Source of the DNA: Bipolaris cookei
Taxonomy: Eukaryota; Ascomycota; Dothideomycetes; Pleosporales; Pleosporaceae
Length of the DNA: 64,000 nt
Assembly (NCBI GenBank): GCA_002286855.1
Contig: NRSV01000060.1
Span: forward strand, 30,250-94,249
Direction: 5' to 3'
Made by a program: the position numbers and the translations under genes. The stretch's first letter is position 1, and the number at the start of each line of letters is the position of its first letter. Under the pieces are notes generated by a model, which was not told the origin of the DNA, ran no database searches, and saw only the letters and a list, made by a program, of their open reading frames with translations. Below, piece after piece: positions 9,868 to 19,527 of the stretch.

Positions 9868-11772
9868 ATGACAGCTATTGCAAAAGCCATTGCAGATACC
9901 GATTCGCAAGATGCAGAAGGTCAACTTTCATACCGCCAAGTAGCAAAAAAGTATGGAGTTCCAGTGTCAACTTTGACGCGCCGACACCACCGCCAACGCC
10001 AGTCCCGTGAAGCCGCCGCCAAAAACCATTCATTGCTCACTCCCCCACAGGAGGAACACCTTGTAAAGCATATACAGAGACTATCTGCCCACGCACTACC
10101 ACCTTCAAGAGCTATGATCAAAAAATATGTCGCAGCACTTGCGCCATGGGAGCCATCAGATAGCTGGGTTACGCGTTTCTTGCGAAGGCACCGCGATACT
10201 ATTACCAACAAAACCTCCACGGGTATTGATCGGGATCGCTGTATAGCTGATAATAGAGAAGATTACCGTAACTACTTCTGTCTCCTTCACGAAAAACTCG
10301 ATAAATACGATATTAAGCCATATAATATCTACAATATGGATGAAAAGGGCTTTCTCCTTGGTATATGTTCACGGTCTAAGAGAGTCTTTTCAAGGCCTCT
10401 TTGGGATAAGAAGAAGGTGTCAGCATCTATCCAAGATGGTAATAGAAACTGGATTACAGTTATGGGTTGCGTCTGCGCTGATGGAAGCTGGGTAGATCCC
10501 GTCATCGTCTATCAAGGCAAGAGTGGGCTTCGAGATAGTTGGTTACGCGACCTTGAAGTAGGAAAACACCAGCTATTTTGCTGCTCAACGTCCTCTGGGT
10601 GGAGTAATAATGATATTGGGCTGGCCTGGCTTGAACAAGTCTTNNNNNNNNNNNNNNNNNNNNNNNNNNNNNNNNNNNNNNNNNNNNNNNNNNNNNNNNN
10701 NNNNNNNNNNNNNNNNNNNNNNNNNNNNNNNNNNNNNNNNNNNNNNNNNNNNNNNNNNNNNNNNNNNNNNNNNNNNNNNNNNNNNNNNNNNNNNNNNNNN
10801 NNNNNNNNNNNNNNNNNNNNNNNNNNNNNNNNNNNNNNNNNNNNNNNNNNNNNNNNNNNNNNNNNNNNNNNNNNNNNNNNNNNNNNNNNNNNNNNNNNNN
10901 NNNNNNNNNNNNNNNNNNNNNNNNNNNNNNNNNNNNNNNNNNNNNNNNNNNNNNNNNNNNNNNNNNNNNNNNNNNNNNNNNNNNNNNNNNNNNNNNNNNN
11001 NNNNNNNNNNNNNNNNNNNNNNNNNNNNNNNNNNNNNNNNNNNNNNNNNNNNNNNNNNNNNNNNNNNNNNNNNNNNNNNNNNNNNNNNNNNNNNNNNNNN
11101 NNNNNNNNNNNNNNNNNNNNNNNNNNNNNNNNNNNNNNNNNNNNNNNNNNNNNNNNNNNNNNNNNNNNNNNNNNNNNNNNNNNNNNNNNNNNNNNNNNNN
11201 NNNNNNNNNNNNNNNNNNNNNNNNNNNNNNNNNNNNNNNNNNNNNNNNNNNNNNNNNNNNNNNNNNNNNNNNNNNNNNNNNNNNNNNNNNNNNNNNNNNN
11301 NNNNNNNNNNNNNNNNNNNNNNNNNNNNNNNNNNNNNNNNNNNNNNNNNNNNNNNNNNNNNNNNNNNNTACAACAACAAGAAGAGGTGGCAGCAAAACTC
11401 CAAAAAGAGCAGGATAGAGAGGCACGTGCTGCTGCTGCCGCATGCCGAAAGCAGCTTCAAGCAGAGGCAAAGGCAGAGCGTGAGGTGGCCAAGATAGCAA
11501 GGGCAAAGGAGCGTGAGGCACGTGCCGCGCAGCTAGCTGCCGCGAGGGCACGCAAAGCTGAAGAACGCGCTGCTGCAACTGCAAAAAAACTTCGAGATAC
11601 GCAAAACAAAGCTATCCGAAAAGCCTCATCATCTCAAAAGTCAAAAGTTACTAAGCGTGGTGGTGTTGCGGCTGCTCAAAGTAGTAGTAGTGTTGCGGAG
11701 CCAATCCCTAAGCCTCCGCCCAAAACCACCATGCGCGGCCGGAATATTAAGTTGCCGAAGAAATATGAGTAA
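9868..11772 (+). CDS. DDE_1 transposase of pogo element 2 (middle unknown, N gap)
   Basis: From ATG 9868 the frame is open to the gap at 10644. Visible are a psq-type helix-turn-helix (LSYRQVAKKYGVPVSTLTRR), a Tc5/CENP-B-type second DNA-binding region (LTPPQEEHLVKHI...PWEPSDSWVTRFLRRH) and the first catalytic Asp block PYNIYNMDEKGF. After the gap, 11369-11772 encodes a coiled, Ala/Arg/Glu-rich basic tail ending NIKLPKKYE and a stop. The second and third acidic residues would lie in the gap, so intactness cannot be judged. The visible parts contain no stop or frameshift, unlike all other pogo copies here, so this is the best candidate for a functional copy. Confidence 0.8.
   Translation: MTAIAKAIADTDSQDAEGQLSYRQVAKKYGVPVSTLTRRHHRQRQSREAAAKNHSLLTPPQEEHLVKHIQRLSAHALPPSRAMIKKYVAALAPWEPSDSWVTRFLRRHRDTITNKTSTGIDRDRCIADNREDYRNYFCLLHEKLDKYDIKPYNIYNMDEKGFLLGICSRSKRVFSRPLWDKKKVSASIQDGNRNWITVMGCVCADGSWVDPVIVYQGKSGLRDSWLRDLEVGKHQLFCCSTSSGWSNNDIGLAWLEQVXXXXXXXXXXXXXXXXXXXXXXXXXXXXXXXXXXXXXXXXXXXXXXXXXXXXXXXXXXXXXXXXXXXXXXXXXXXXXXXXXXXXXXXXXXXXXXXXXXXXXXXXXXXXXXXXXXXXXXXXXXXXXXXXXXXXXXXXXXXXXXXXXXXXXXXXXXXXXXXXXXXXXXXXXXXXXXXXXXXXXXXXXXXXXXXXXXXXXXXXXXXXXXXXXXXXXXXXXXXXXXXXXXXXXXXXXXXXXXXXXXXQQQEEVAAKLQKEQDREARAAAAACRKQLQAEAKAEREVAKIARAKEREARAAQLAAARARKAEERAAATAKKLRDTQNKAIRKASSSQKSKVTKRGGVAAAQSSSSVAEPIPKPPPKTTMRGRNIKLPKKYE
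10644..11368. other. Assembly gap (run of N, 725 bases)
   Basis: All bases are N. Any reading frame drawn through it is an artefact of the gap length. Confidence 1.
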
Positions 11773-11928
11773 ATATAAATATACTGTATTACTGGCAGAC
11801 TACTCCAACAAAAAATCTGGTGATATCAGCTTTTGTATGGGGCTGTACAGCTTCATTTGTGTGGGTGCCCATATATACAGTCGGTGTTGCGTTCCGAGAT
11901 GGTGTTGCAGCACTGACCACCTACAATA

Positions 11929-12071
11929 ATGGGATGCGCCTTGGCAACCTCCTCGCAAACAGCATTGATCTTGTCAGGATCTAACTTTGTAACAACGTCC
12001 ATGACCTCCTGCAAGGCGTCCATGTAAGCCTGAACACGGGCTCTGTCTGCGTTTGTAAGTGGTCGTGACAT
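11929..12071 (-). pseudogene. N-terminus of an unrecognised small gene cut by pogo element 2
   Basis: ATG at 12071 opens MSRPLTNADRARVQAYMDAL, then VVTKLDPDKINAVCEEVAKA, a soluble helical-looking stretch. At the TA target (11927-11928) it runs into the terminal repeat of pogo element 2, after about 48 codons. The sequence is not transposon-like. It lies on host DNA between two insertions and upstream of the F-box-like gene. I do not recognise the family. Confidence 0.45.
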
Positions 12072-12189
12072 GGCAGGGGCTGTTTGGGTGGATCGGGCAC
12101 GGCAGTCGTAATGTGGGAGGCTGAAAGAACATGCGAATAGATGATTAGAAGTAATACTACTTACTTGCTATGATTTCAATATCTATATA

Positions 12190-14003
12190 ACGTGTTTCAC
12201 CACCGAGTGCCGCACCCCACCGAGCGCCGCAGTCTCCCCACCAAATCTTCTTCGCAACGCCGTCTACGCAATACTACTATAGTTTTTCTTATTAAGTAGA
12301 ACAAGATATTATTCTTTAGACGCGTCGCTATTCTCTGTATCCTCTAATTCTACTTGGCACGTCCGGGAGTTATGTCCAATTTGGCTGCAACGCCCGCAGC
12401 GCCGTTCACTGCGTACTCTCTTCGCAGGCGTTACACCATCACTACAGCTACCACCCTCTGCCTCAGCCATCTGATCGGCCATCTGACCAACTGGCTGGGA
12501 CCCATCTGCTTGTATGTAGCGCCCCTTGCGAGTTTTTCGCTTTGTTGACGCTTCAACAGTGTCTCGTAGGCGACTCATTTCCTCCTGCATCAACACCATA
12601 TGATGAGCGATCTGCTGGGCTCCCTTACTCAACTGCTGCATCTGCTCCTTAAGAGAATTTGTAGGAGACCTTTGCTGTATTTGTATGCGGGTTTGAACAA
12701 ACGTAGCCTGCGCCTCCATTTCGCGCGCGTTGCGCGGCGTTTTTGGCTCCCAGACAGTAGTCTCTTGTGCTGGTGGAGTTGGCGTACGCAGCACGACGTC
12801 AAGCTGTGATAAAACAACGTGATAATCGTGTGGCGTAAGCCCAGCACCTCGAAACCCTCCGCAGGTATTTTCTGCTGTAATAGCCTTGTAATAGGCCTTT
12901 TTGAACGCTGGTAGGAAGGTTTCTTTACTGATATGGTGGATGCGGTTGCGTGCCAAGACCGAGATAGCATCACCATACGCGCGCTTCAACGGCGAGAAGC
13001 AGCCCACATCAAGAGCCTGTAAGAGTTGAGACGAATGAGAAGGCATAAAGAGAAGGATTATCTTCTTCTCTTCGCAGAGATCTCGAAAAGCTACCGAACA
13101 GTGGCTCTCATGGCCGTCAATAATGAGTAGTCTATGTGTCCCCACAGGGCGCGCATGGGAATCGAAGTGACGAAGCCAGTCAAGCGCTAGATCGTTGTTG
13201 GTCTAGCCGGCAGAACTGACTTGGGTCACCCAGTTGCGTGGCAGAAAATCAGGTAGAGATTAGAACTTTGCCTGCGAAGATGAGAAAGGCTGGGATACAC
13301 TTGCCTGCTGCGCCAACGCCTTGTATCAGCGTAACCCACTCGCGGTTGCCTGGCTGAATCTTCTTTGTTTTTCCTGGTTTGTCTGTGCCCGTGATAACTG
13401 ACTGTGATAAAATCTTGCCCATAATAAAGCCAGTCTCATCAAAGTTGTAGATATCTTCGTCCACGATACTATACTTCGCCATCGTATTCTGAACCAGCTC
13501 GAGCTAGCCCTTAATAAGCGCTGGATCTTCGCAGGCAGCTTACTGAAGATCATATTGACGGCTCCGACGCGTACGGAGCTCAGGATTGCGCTGGATAAAC
13601 CTATCAGCCCAGTTCTTGCCAACCTCCTTTCCACCACGCTCTCGGAGTAGTCTATTAGCCATATCTCGCACATCGTCTCTCTCACAGGGTATTCCTCGCT
13701 TAGCCTCAACTAGTACACGCCTAGTAACAGCCTCCTCTTCTAGTTTTGTTAGGCGCTTACAGTTCGGCTCGCAGTCGCGTCGAGAGTGCTTCCCGTCACG
13801 TCGACGTATTGTTCGTTCAGGGACGTTATAGATCTTTTCAGCACGTCGAATGCTTTGAATTTGGTTCTAGTAAGCTCAGAGACTGCTATTTGCACGTCAG
13901 CTTCAGTATAGCTCCTCTGGGTTTGTAGTTGTTGAGACATCACGCGTTGTTATTGCGACGAAGTTTTAGTGGGGGAACTGCGGCGCTCGGTGGTGAAACA
14001 CGT
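12190..14003 (-). mobile_element. Pogo-like DNA transposon 3 (zinc-knuckle type)
   Basis: The left end ACGTGTTTCACCACCGAG is matched by CTCGGTGGTGAAACACGT at the right end. TA is duplicated outside (12188-12189 and 14004-14005). The 1,814-bp element carries one degenerate minus-strand transposase. It belongs to the same subfamily as the element at 31616-33408 and is distinct from pogo elements 1 and 2. Confidence 0.9.
12309..13940 (-). pseudogene. DDE_1 transposase with C-terminal zinc knuckle, degenerate
   Basis: ATG at 13940 opens MSQQLQTQRSYTEADVQIAV (psq-type DNA-binding region). The frame shifts near 13850 and continues through KRLTKLEEEAVTRRVLVEAK, and is then hit by TAA and TAG where the sister copy has Gln and Trp. 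The first Asp block (DEDIYNFDETGF) is intact, a second frameshift and another TAG follow around 13200, and the second Asp block RLLIIDGHESHCSVAF is intact. The C-terminus carries a CCHC knuckle (CGRCSQIGHNSRTC) at about 12350. The stops are all compatible with C-to-T or G-to-A changes. The copy is inactive. Confidence 0.88.
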
Positions 14004-14134
14004 TATCACTATTGCTGACAGGAAACACGGGACAGCTGCCATGGCTATTGTTCTTCCTCTTTTTACCGCTTTTGTCCATACAGTTACTACAAAATAGTGG
14101 TCTACCCGCAATATGCGCACTGTCCTCTCCTCAC

Positions 14135-14875
14135 ATGTCGCCAATGTTATTGCTATCACAAGAGCTCTTATCCACGATCTGTGCTTGCCTTCCCGTGGAC
14201 GGACTAGTCGTGTTGAAGCTGGCACACCGCATCTTGAATGCCCAAGTACAGATCAAGCCGCCATCATGGTCGAACCACGAAATCTCGCAGTGCTCGCGCC
14301 TAGCGATACGCACCTACCTTGCACTACCAGATTCCGCATGTAAACAACAGTGGTGGATCTTGTGTCACAAGAGGGATCCAGCAAGTATGTTCTGCTCATC
14401 GAATAGCCCTATGTGCACCCGGCGTTCTCTCATCAAGCAAGAATCAGAAGTCGGGGTGCTTGAGCTCCCGCCAAGGATGTGTTGCTGACATGCTGGTCGT
14501 CTGACGAGGCTCGTAAGGAACGCGCCCGATAGTGAAGACGAGTGGGTGAGCCGCCTAGAGCTAGTATGCATGCATTGTGGATCGGTTCAAAGCTGGGCCA
14601 AATGTGGCCACAATTGCGACAGCTGTGCGTTTCGGATCGTTTTCACCTATACGCGTTTCTTGAACAAAGACAAAAAATATAAAAGTTTCCCGTTTTGGAG
14701 AAGTAGCGAGAGATGCAATAGCACTGCTGGTTATGCCGGAATTCAGGGAATGTTGTACGTTAGAGAAATTCGCGACGACCCTAGTGTGTTTGTTTCAATT
14801 CATACTAGACCTAGAAGTGGGCTAACATTGATCCAGACGTACAAGGTGAAGTTATTACGGTGGATATGCCGGTAA
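14135..14875 (+). pseudogene. F-box-like protein gene with one in-frame TGA
   Basis: From ATG 14135 the protein opens with an F-box-like stretch (LSQELLSTICACLPVDGLVV then LKLAHRILN). A middle cysteine region (WWILCHKRDPASMFCSS) and a second cysteine cluster (VCMHCGSVQSWAKCGHNCDSC) follow. As I recall it, this layout resembles a lineage-expanded family of F-box-like proteins in Dothideomycetes, where the F-box would dock to Skp1 in an SCF ubiquitin ligase. The frame is open from 14012 to 14875 apart from TGA at 14486-14488, in the stretch PPRMCC-stop-HAGRLTRLVRNAP, where family members appear to have Trp. A TGG to TGA change would explain it. It lies at the edge of the transposon island and may be a recent pseudogene, an allele-specific null or a sequencing error. 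Confidence 0.65.
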
Positions 14876-15505
14876 GATTTGAGCCAAGATAGCCCAGGCT
14901 GCAATGCGTTGCGGATGATGGTCGCAGATTTTGCGTCAGCACTTTGGCTTATTTACTTATGTATCAGGTATAATATTCTGTAAGCGTCAAACTACGGCTA
15001 GGTGCGCGAGATAAGAGCAGATCCGCCACAAAAAACATGGTGACTGCTAAAGGCAGGCACGTGTGGAGGGCGGGGCTTACTACTTAGTGTGGAACCGAAA
15101 CGCCTTTGTGGGGCAGGGAAGATCATTAGGCACTCAAGTGCACGGAGTAGTACGACTAAAGATGTTGCAGTATCGCCATCATAGCCGCATTCATGAACTA
15201 TCGGTATAGTATAAAACCGACAAGCTTTATGCAACAATCGTCTCAATCTACCTTGCAGGGTAACTGCATACAAGCTGATAACTAGCAAGTGTACATGAAG
15301 ACTGCACAAACCTGATTTACATGATGCTCTACACAAGAGGACTTCTCGACGTAACAGCGCGCGCTGCGAGGGCGAGGGACTTTGCTATTCCTGATTAACT
15401 TAGCTACTTGTTGTCTTCCACACACCAGACGACCATAAACACAAACATTTTTCATTCCCCATAGACCAAACCGGTCTACACTCTCCTCGAATACCCCATC
15501 TACCT
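14876..15505. other. Intergenic, no gene seen
   Basis: No supported coding region or RNA gene. It holds the 3' flanks of the F-box-like gene and of UTP21, which converge here. Confidence 0.5.
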
Positions 15506-18500
15506 CTACCTCGCACTCCTCACCCACCCTACAACACCAACACTATAACCCACCAACCCGCCGACCCTTTCCCTCTCCCCCTTCGCCTCCTCCTGCCACC
15601 TCCTCAGCAGCCCCACTGCCTCCTCATCCAGCACCACCACGTCGCCATGCAGCCTCAGGAAAACGCTCATCCAAGCCTGCACAAGCTCGTAATCGCGGCG
15701 CTGCGCCAATCGCGCAGTGAGGGCCTTGATAAAAGTGCGGAGTTCCGTGTACGGCTCCGTTGTGTCAAGGGTGCGGATAGCAATGTCGGCGGCGGAAGGA
15801 GGGAGAGAGGACAAGTGGGATAAGAGGGGGGTGTAGTCTCCTGTTTCAGTGGCGTGAGACAGGTGCCGGCTGAATGTGTCGGTGGCGGTGGCAGTGCTGG
15901 AGCGGGATGCGAGGGCTGAGCTGGAGATGCGGGATTTGGTGTCTTGAGGTTTGGTAGATGTGGCAAGGGCATTGCTGTTGTTGTCGTCTACGCCTTGAAT
16001 CTGATTCTGGCCAACAGAAGGCAGGAAGAATGGTGCTTTTTCAGGCGCCTTGGGGGCTTCTTTGGGTTTGTTGCGGGCGCGGACAACATCGAGGTGAAGA
16101 AGGGTTTGCCAGCGTGACTTGGGGACTAGACTGAGAGTCGTGATGTTGTCGCTGAGTTGGTCTATGATGGGGACCGTGATTTCGTCTTCGTCCTCATCTA
16201 CTGCCTGCTCTTCGGTCGCGGCTTCTACAACGGCAACACCGCCTTCACCAGATGCTGTGGGTGCACTGACTGAGACGATGTCGTCCTCAGTAATCTGGCG
16301 TGTCGAAACGTGCGTGAAGAGCGTTCTGTTAGTCCAGATGTGCACGCCGACTTCACTGTCTAGTCCCGTGGCGAGGAACTCACCGGAAGGCGAGAAAGCC
16401 ACAGTGTTGCACTTCCTAGGAAGCTTCATTGCGTCAATCATATGGCCAGTTGGTAGATCCCAGACCCTGACAGTGGAGTCGGAAGCTGCAGAGATGATCC
16501 ATCGCCCATCACTCGAGAAAGTATAGTCGATTGTTTGCAATCCGGTCTGGGAGCGAGAGGCCCAGAGCTCTCGAACGAGCTTCTTGGTAGTGATGTCGAC
16601 AACACGGATAGAGCCATCGTCACAGCTCAATGCTATCAGGTCACTGTTGCGATGATAGCGCATACCGAGTATCTTCGTCATAGGATACCAGTCAATCTCA
16701 TGGAGCAGGATGCCCGTAGCAAAGTCCCAAAACTAGTCATGTTAGTGTCGTCACAGCTAGAAAAGGTATCCCTACTCACCTTGACTTTGCCATCGTCCGA
16801 ACAGCTTATAAGCGTACGATTCAGGGCATCTACAGCAAGGCCGGTGATGGCGCCTTTGTGTTTGCCTTCTCCTTTGACAAATTTACGCGGGGAGTCATCT
16901 CCACCACCGAGAGCTTCCTCAGCCTCCAGTTGCAGCAGCTTGTACTTCTTCGCCTCGACTGAAGTAAGTCGAGCGGGAAACTTTCGCCGGAATTTGCCAG
17001 ACTGTAGGTTGTACATGTCGATGGAACCACCAGCGGAGCCAATCACAGCAAATGTGCCACAAGATGAGATTGCGACACTCTTGACTTCGGTTCCATCGCC
17101 CGTATCAAACGCCCACCTTCCTGCTCGCTTGCGACCCCAGAACCATGTCCTTGCAGTCTTGTCGCCCTCGTGTCCGGTAACGATGCTCTCCCATCCGGTC
17201 ATGTTGACTTCAGGAGCCTTCTTATCCTTTCCCTTTACTTTTGATGAGTTGTTCCAGATGCCAACCACACCCGGCATGGCGCCCATGCCACCATCGCGGC
17301 TGAGGGAGCAGGCCACACAAGTGATGGCAGGAGCCTTCAGATCCTCCAACTTGGTGTGGTGCTTTGATACCTCAGCATTTCCATTCAGCAAGCCCATCTT
17401 CTTTGCCTTTTTCTGAATAGCACCCTGGCTGAGTTCTGTACTCTGTCCATCTCGTCGCAAACTCCAACCCCAGAGACTGCGGTCTTTGCTTGCGCTAAGG
17501 AGCCACTTGCCAACATCACCCGAACCGTCCGAGTTGGAAGGGAGGAAGCGGAGACTGGAGACTGGAGCAGCATGTCCACCACGAGAATGTAGGATGCGCG
17601 GTACGGGCGAGAAGGGCGTTTCGTCAAAGATCCAGCTCTTCAGCGAGTTGTCCAAACCACTTGATACAATTACTGCCTGGCCAACGAGAAATTCAATCTT
17701 GCTAATACCACCACCAACACCACCACTCACAGACGGGGGTGGGCCGTGTGCGCCTCGCAGGGTACCCGTTTTGCGACCACCCTTGTTCAGGTCCCAAAAG
17801 GTAATGTCTCCACTGTCACTGCTAGCCGTCGCCATGACACCGTCTTCACGGCCATCATCACCAGCACCTAGTCCATCACTTCTGAAGGAGATGGATGTCA
17901 CTGGGTGCCTCTGCGAGCCTCCGGTGTTTAGGCGCATGATCTCCTTGTCAGCGCGAATATCGTGTATTGTGATTGAGCCGGACTCGTATGCGATGGCGAG
18001 GAGCGACAAGGCAGGCGCTGGCTGCAGTGCAGTCACAGAGCCAAAGTCAGCAGCAGGCGAGAGGAGCGTGTACAGTAGTTTTCCAGTACTAATGTTCCAT
18101 ATCTCAACTGATCCGTCTTTGCGGCCGACAAAGATTTTGTTGAGGTATGTTGGCATGTTGCAGATGCAGCCAGAGAGTGGGCTGGAGGAAACTCCTTGAA
18201 GAGTAGTGTAGTGCTCTAGAGATGTAGTTCGCCAGACTTCAATCTTGGTATCGCCGCATCCCACGATCCATTCTCCGAGAACCACCAGCCTTCCGATGCG
18301 CTCGATGCCGCCACGAGGTAGCTCGAGCTCAGCAACCTTTTTTCCACGCTGGAAGATCCACACGCCACGTTCAGAATTCTTCTTCGGTCCTGACCAGGCG
18401 GCAAAGACGACTTTTTTCCATGCTAGTGTCGCAGAGATATCCTCGGGAGTCTGGGGTCGGGTGATGAAGACAAGGTTGAGTCCGCGCTTGAGGTCGTATG

Positions 18501-18784
18501 TCTGGAGAGAGCGGCCGACGGAGGTTGTGATCTGAAAGGTAGTCTTGCCGAGTGGAAGCGCGGTGAAAGGAACAGCTGTGGGAGATACAAGGCCTACTGT
18601 CTGTGGGAGATAGGTTAGCTACCAGTGTATAGCTCGCTGCGTCACATAAACTTACTCTGAAAGGCGCGAATATCTTGGACTGGCGGACAGGCTGCGCAGA
18701 GCTCTTTTCGCCATTGCTCAGTGTTTTTTGGCGCTTGGTGACTGGGCCACTGGCGGCACCGTTGTGCGCCTGGGGACTTGCCAT
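15506..18784 (-). CDS. UTP21: U3 snoRNP / SSU processome WD40 protein Utp21 (WDR36 homologue)
   Basis: Three exons: 18784-18656, 18600-16780 and 16732-15506, giving about 1,058 residues, the usual length for fungal Utp21. The protein is part of the UTP-B subcomplex of the small-subunit processome in the nucleolus and acts in 18S pre-rRNA processing. Two tandem WD40 propellers fill residues 50-800, with clear blades such as KLLYTLLSPAADFGSVTALQ, DSGDITFWDLNKGG, GLDNSLKSWIFDE, NRTLISCSDDGKVK|FWDFAT (across intron 2) and DSTVRVWDLPTGHMID. From about residue 830 the Utp21-specific C-terminal domain follows (ITTLSLVPKSRWQTLLHLDV, KAPFFLP and the helical RHLSHATETGDYTPLLSHLS). A basic N-terminal tail (TKRQKT) suits nuclear import. 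It is divergent from VIP1, with 743 bp between the start codons. Confidence 0.93.
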
Positions 18785-19527
18785 GTTTGGAGCAGGTGGG
18801 CAAGGCGCAACTAGAGGGTGGGCATGTGCTTGGAGTTGTCGCGACTTTTGAGCGGCACAACCAAATTTTTGCGGAGATGAGATTAGATTAGATGTTTCCC
18901 GGCTGGAGCAGGGCGCTAAGAGATCGACGCAGGGGTGTATCGGCGGCCTTGTATACCCACGTACTTACGTAGTATGTATGGATGACGTTGGCTAAGGGTC
19001 CTCATCGTGAAAAGTAGCCAGGTAAGCACGCTGAGAAGGCCCGCGACAATGAAAAAGAAGCATAGAAATCAGCTCTTCCATGTCGCCAGCGGCCGTAGCA
19101 TGTGCTGACATCAACTCTGGTCGGCTGCGCATTCCTTATGCCCAGCGGAGACAGGCCGGGCCGAAACGATAGATGCAACACGTGGCGCAGACCATACTCG
19201 CTACAGCAGCAAGAGCGATCGTCTATGGCTGGAAAGGGTAGAGTATGGTTGTGCAGTGCAGGGAGACGGCCCATTCACATCGAGCCATCGGAGCCATTGC
19301 GCCAAGTCACGCAGAGTGACGCACTATTCGTGATGGCCGTCTGGAGCTTCTTCAGACGATACAAGAATCCAGTTTTCCAGGCCCCAGAAGCATCATGAAG
19401 CCGTGAAGGACATACGTACGGCCGCCCATCGCCCCTTGTGCCAGCCCGCCCGCCTACCCTCGCTTGTGGGAAATACAAGTATTTTGTTTGACAATACCCC
19501 CACGCACGCACGGGTATAAGACGCAGC
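18785..19527. promoter_or_regulatory. Bidirectional promoter region between UTP21 and VIP1
   Basis: The start codons of two divergent genes are 743 bp apart. The stretch is GC-rich, has no supported gene and must hold both promoters. No specific factor site can be named with confidence. Confidence 0.55.

Larger units (their letters stand above)
9767..11926 (+). mobile_element. Pogo/Fot1-like DNA transposon 2
   Basis: The left end (TGTAGGTGGTCAATGCTGCA then ACACCATCTCGGAACGCAAC) is repeated in reverse complement at the right end (about 11883-11925), with TA on each outer side (9765-9766, 11927-11928). It carries one plus-strand transposase gene. It abuts pogo element 1 head to head and the two share a single TA at 9765-9766. 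A 725-base run of N hides its middle. Confidence 0.8.

Noticed and set aside
10502..11584. Minus-strand and second plus-strand frames spanning the N gap
   Set aside because: They exist only because N bases contain no stop; the sequence on both sides is the plus-strand transposase.
15506..18784. Splitting the WD40 gene into three separate genes
   Set aside because: Clean GT-AG junctions at 18655/18601 and 16779/16733 keep the frame and rebuild WD40 blades, and the total length fits one Utp21 protein.
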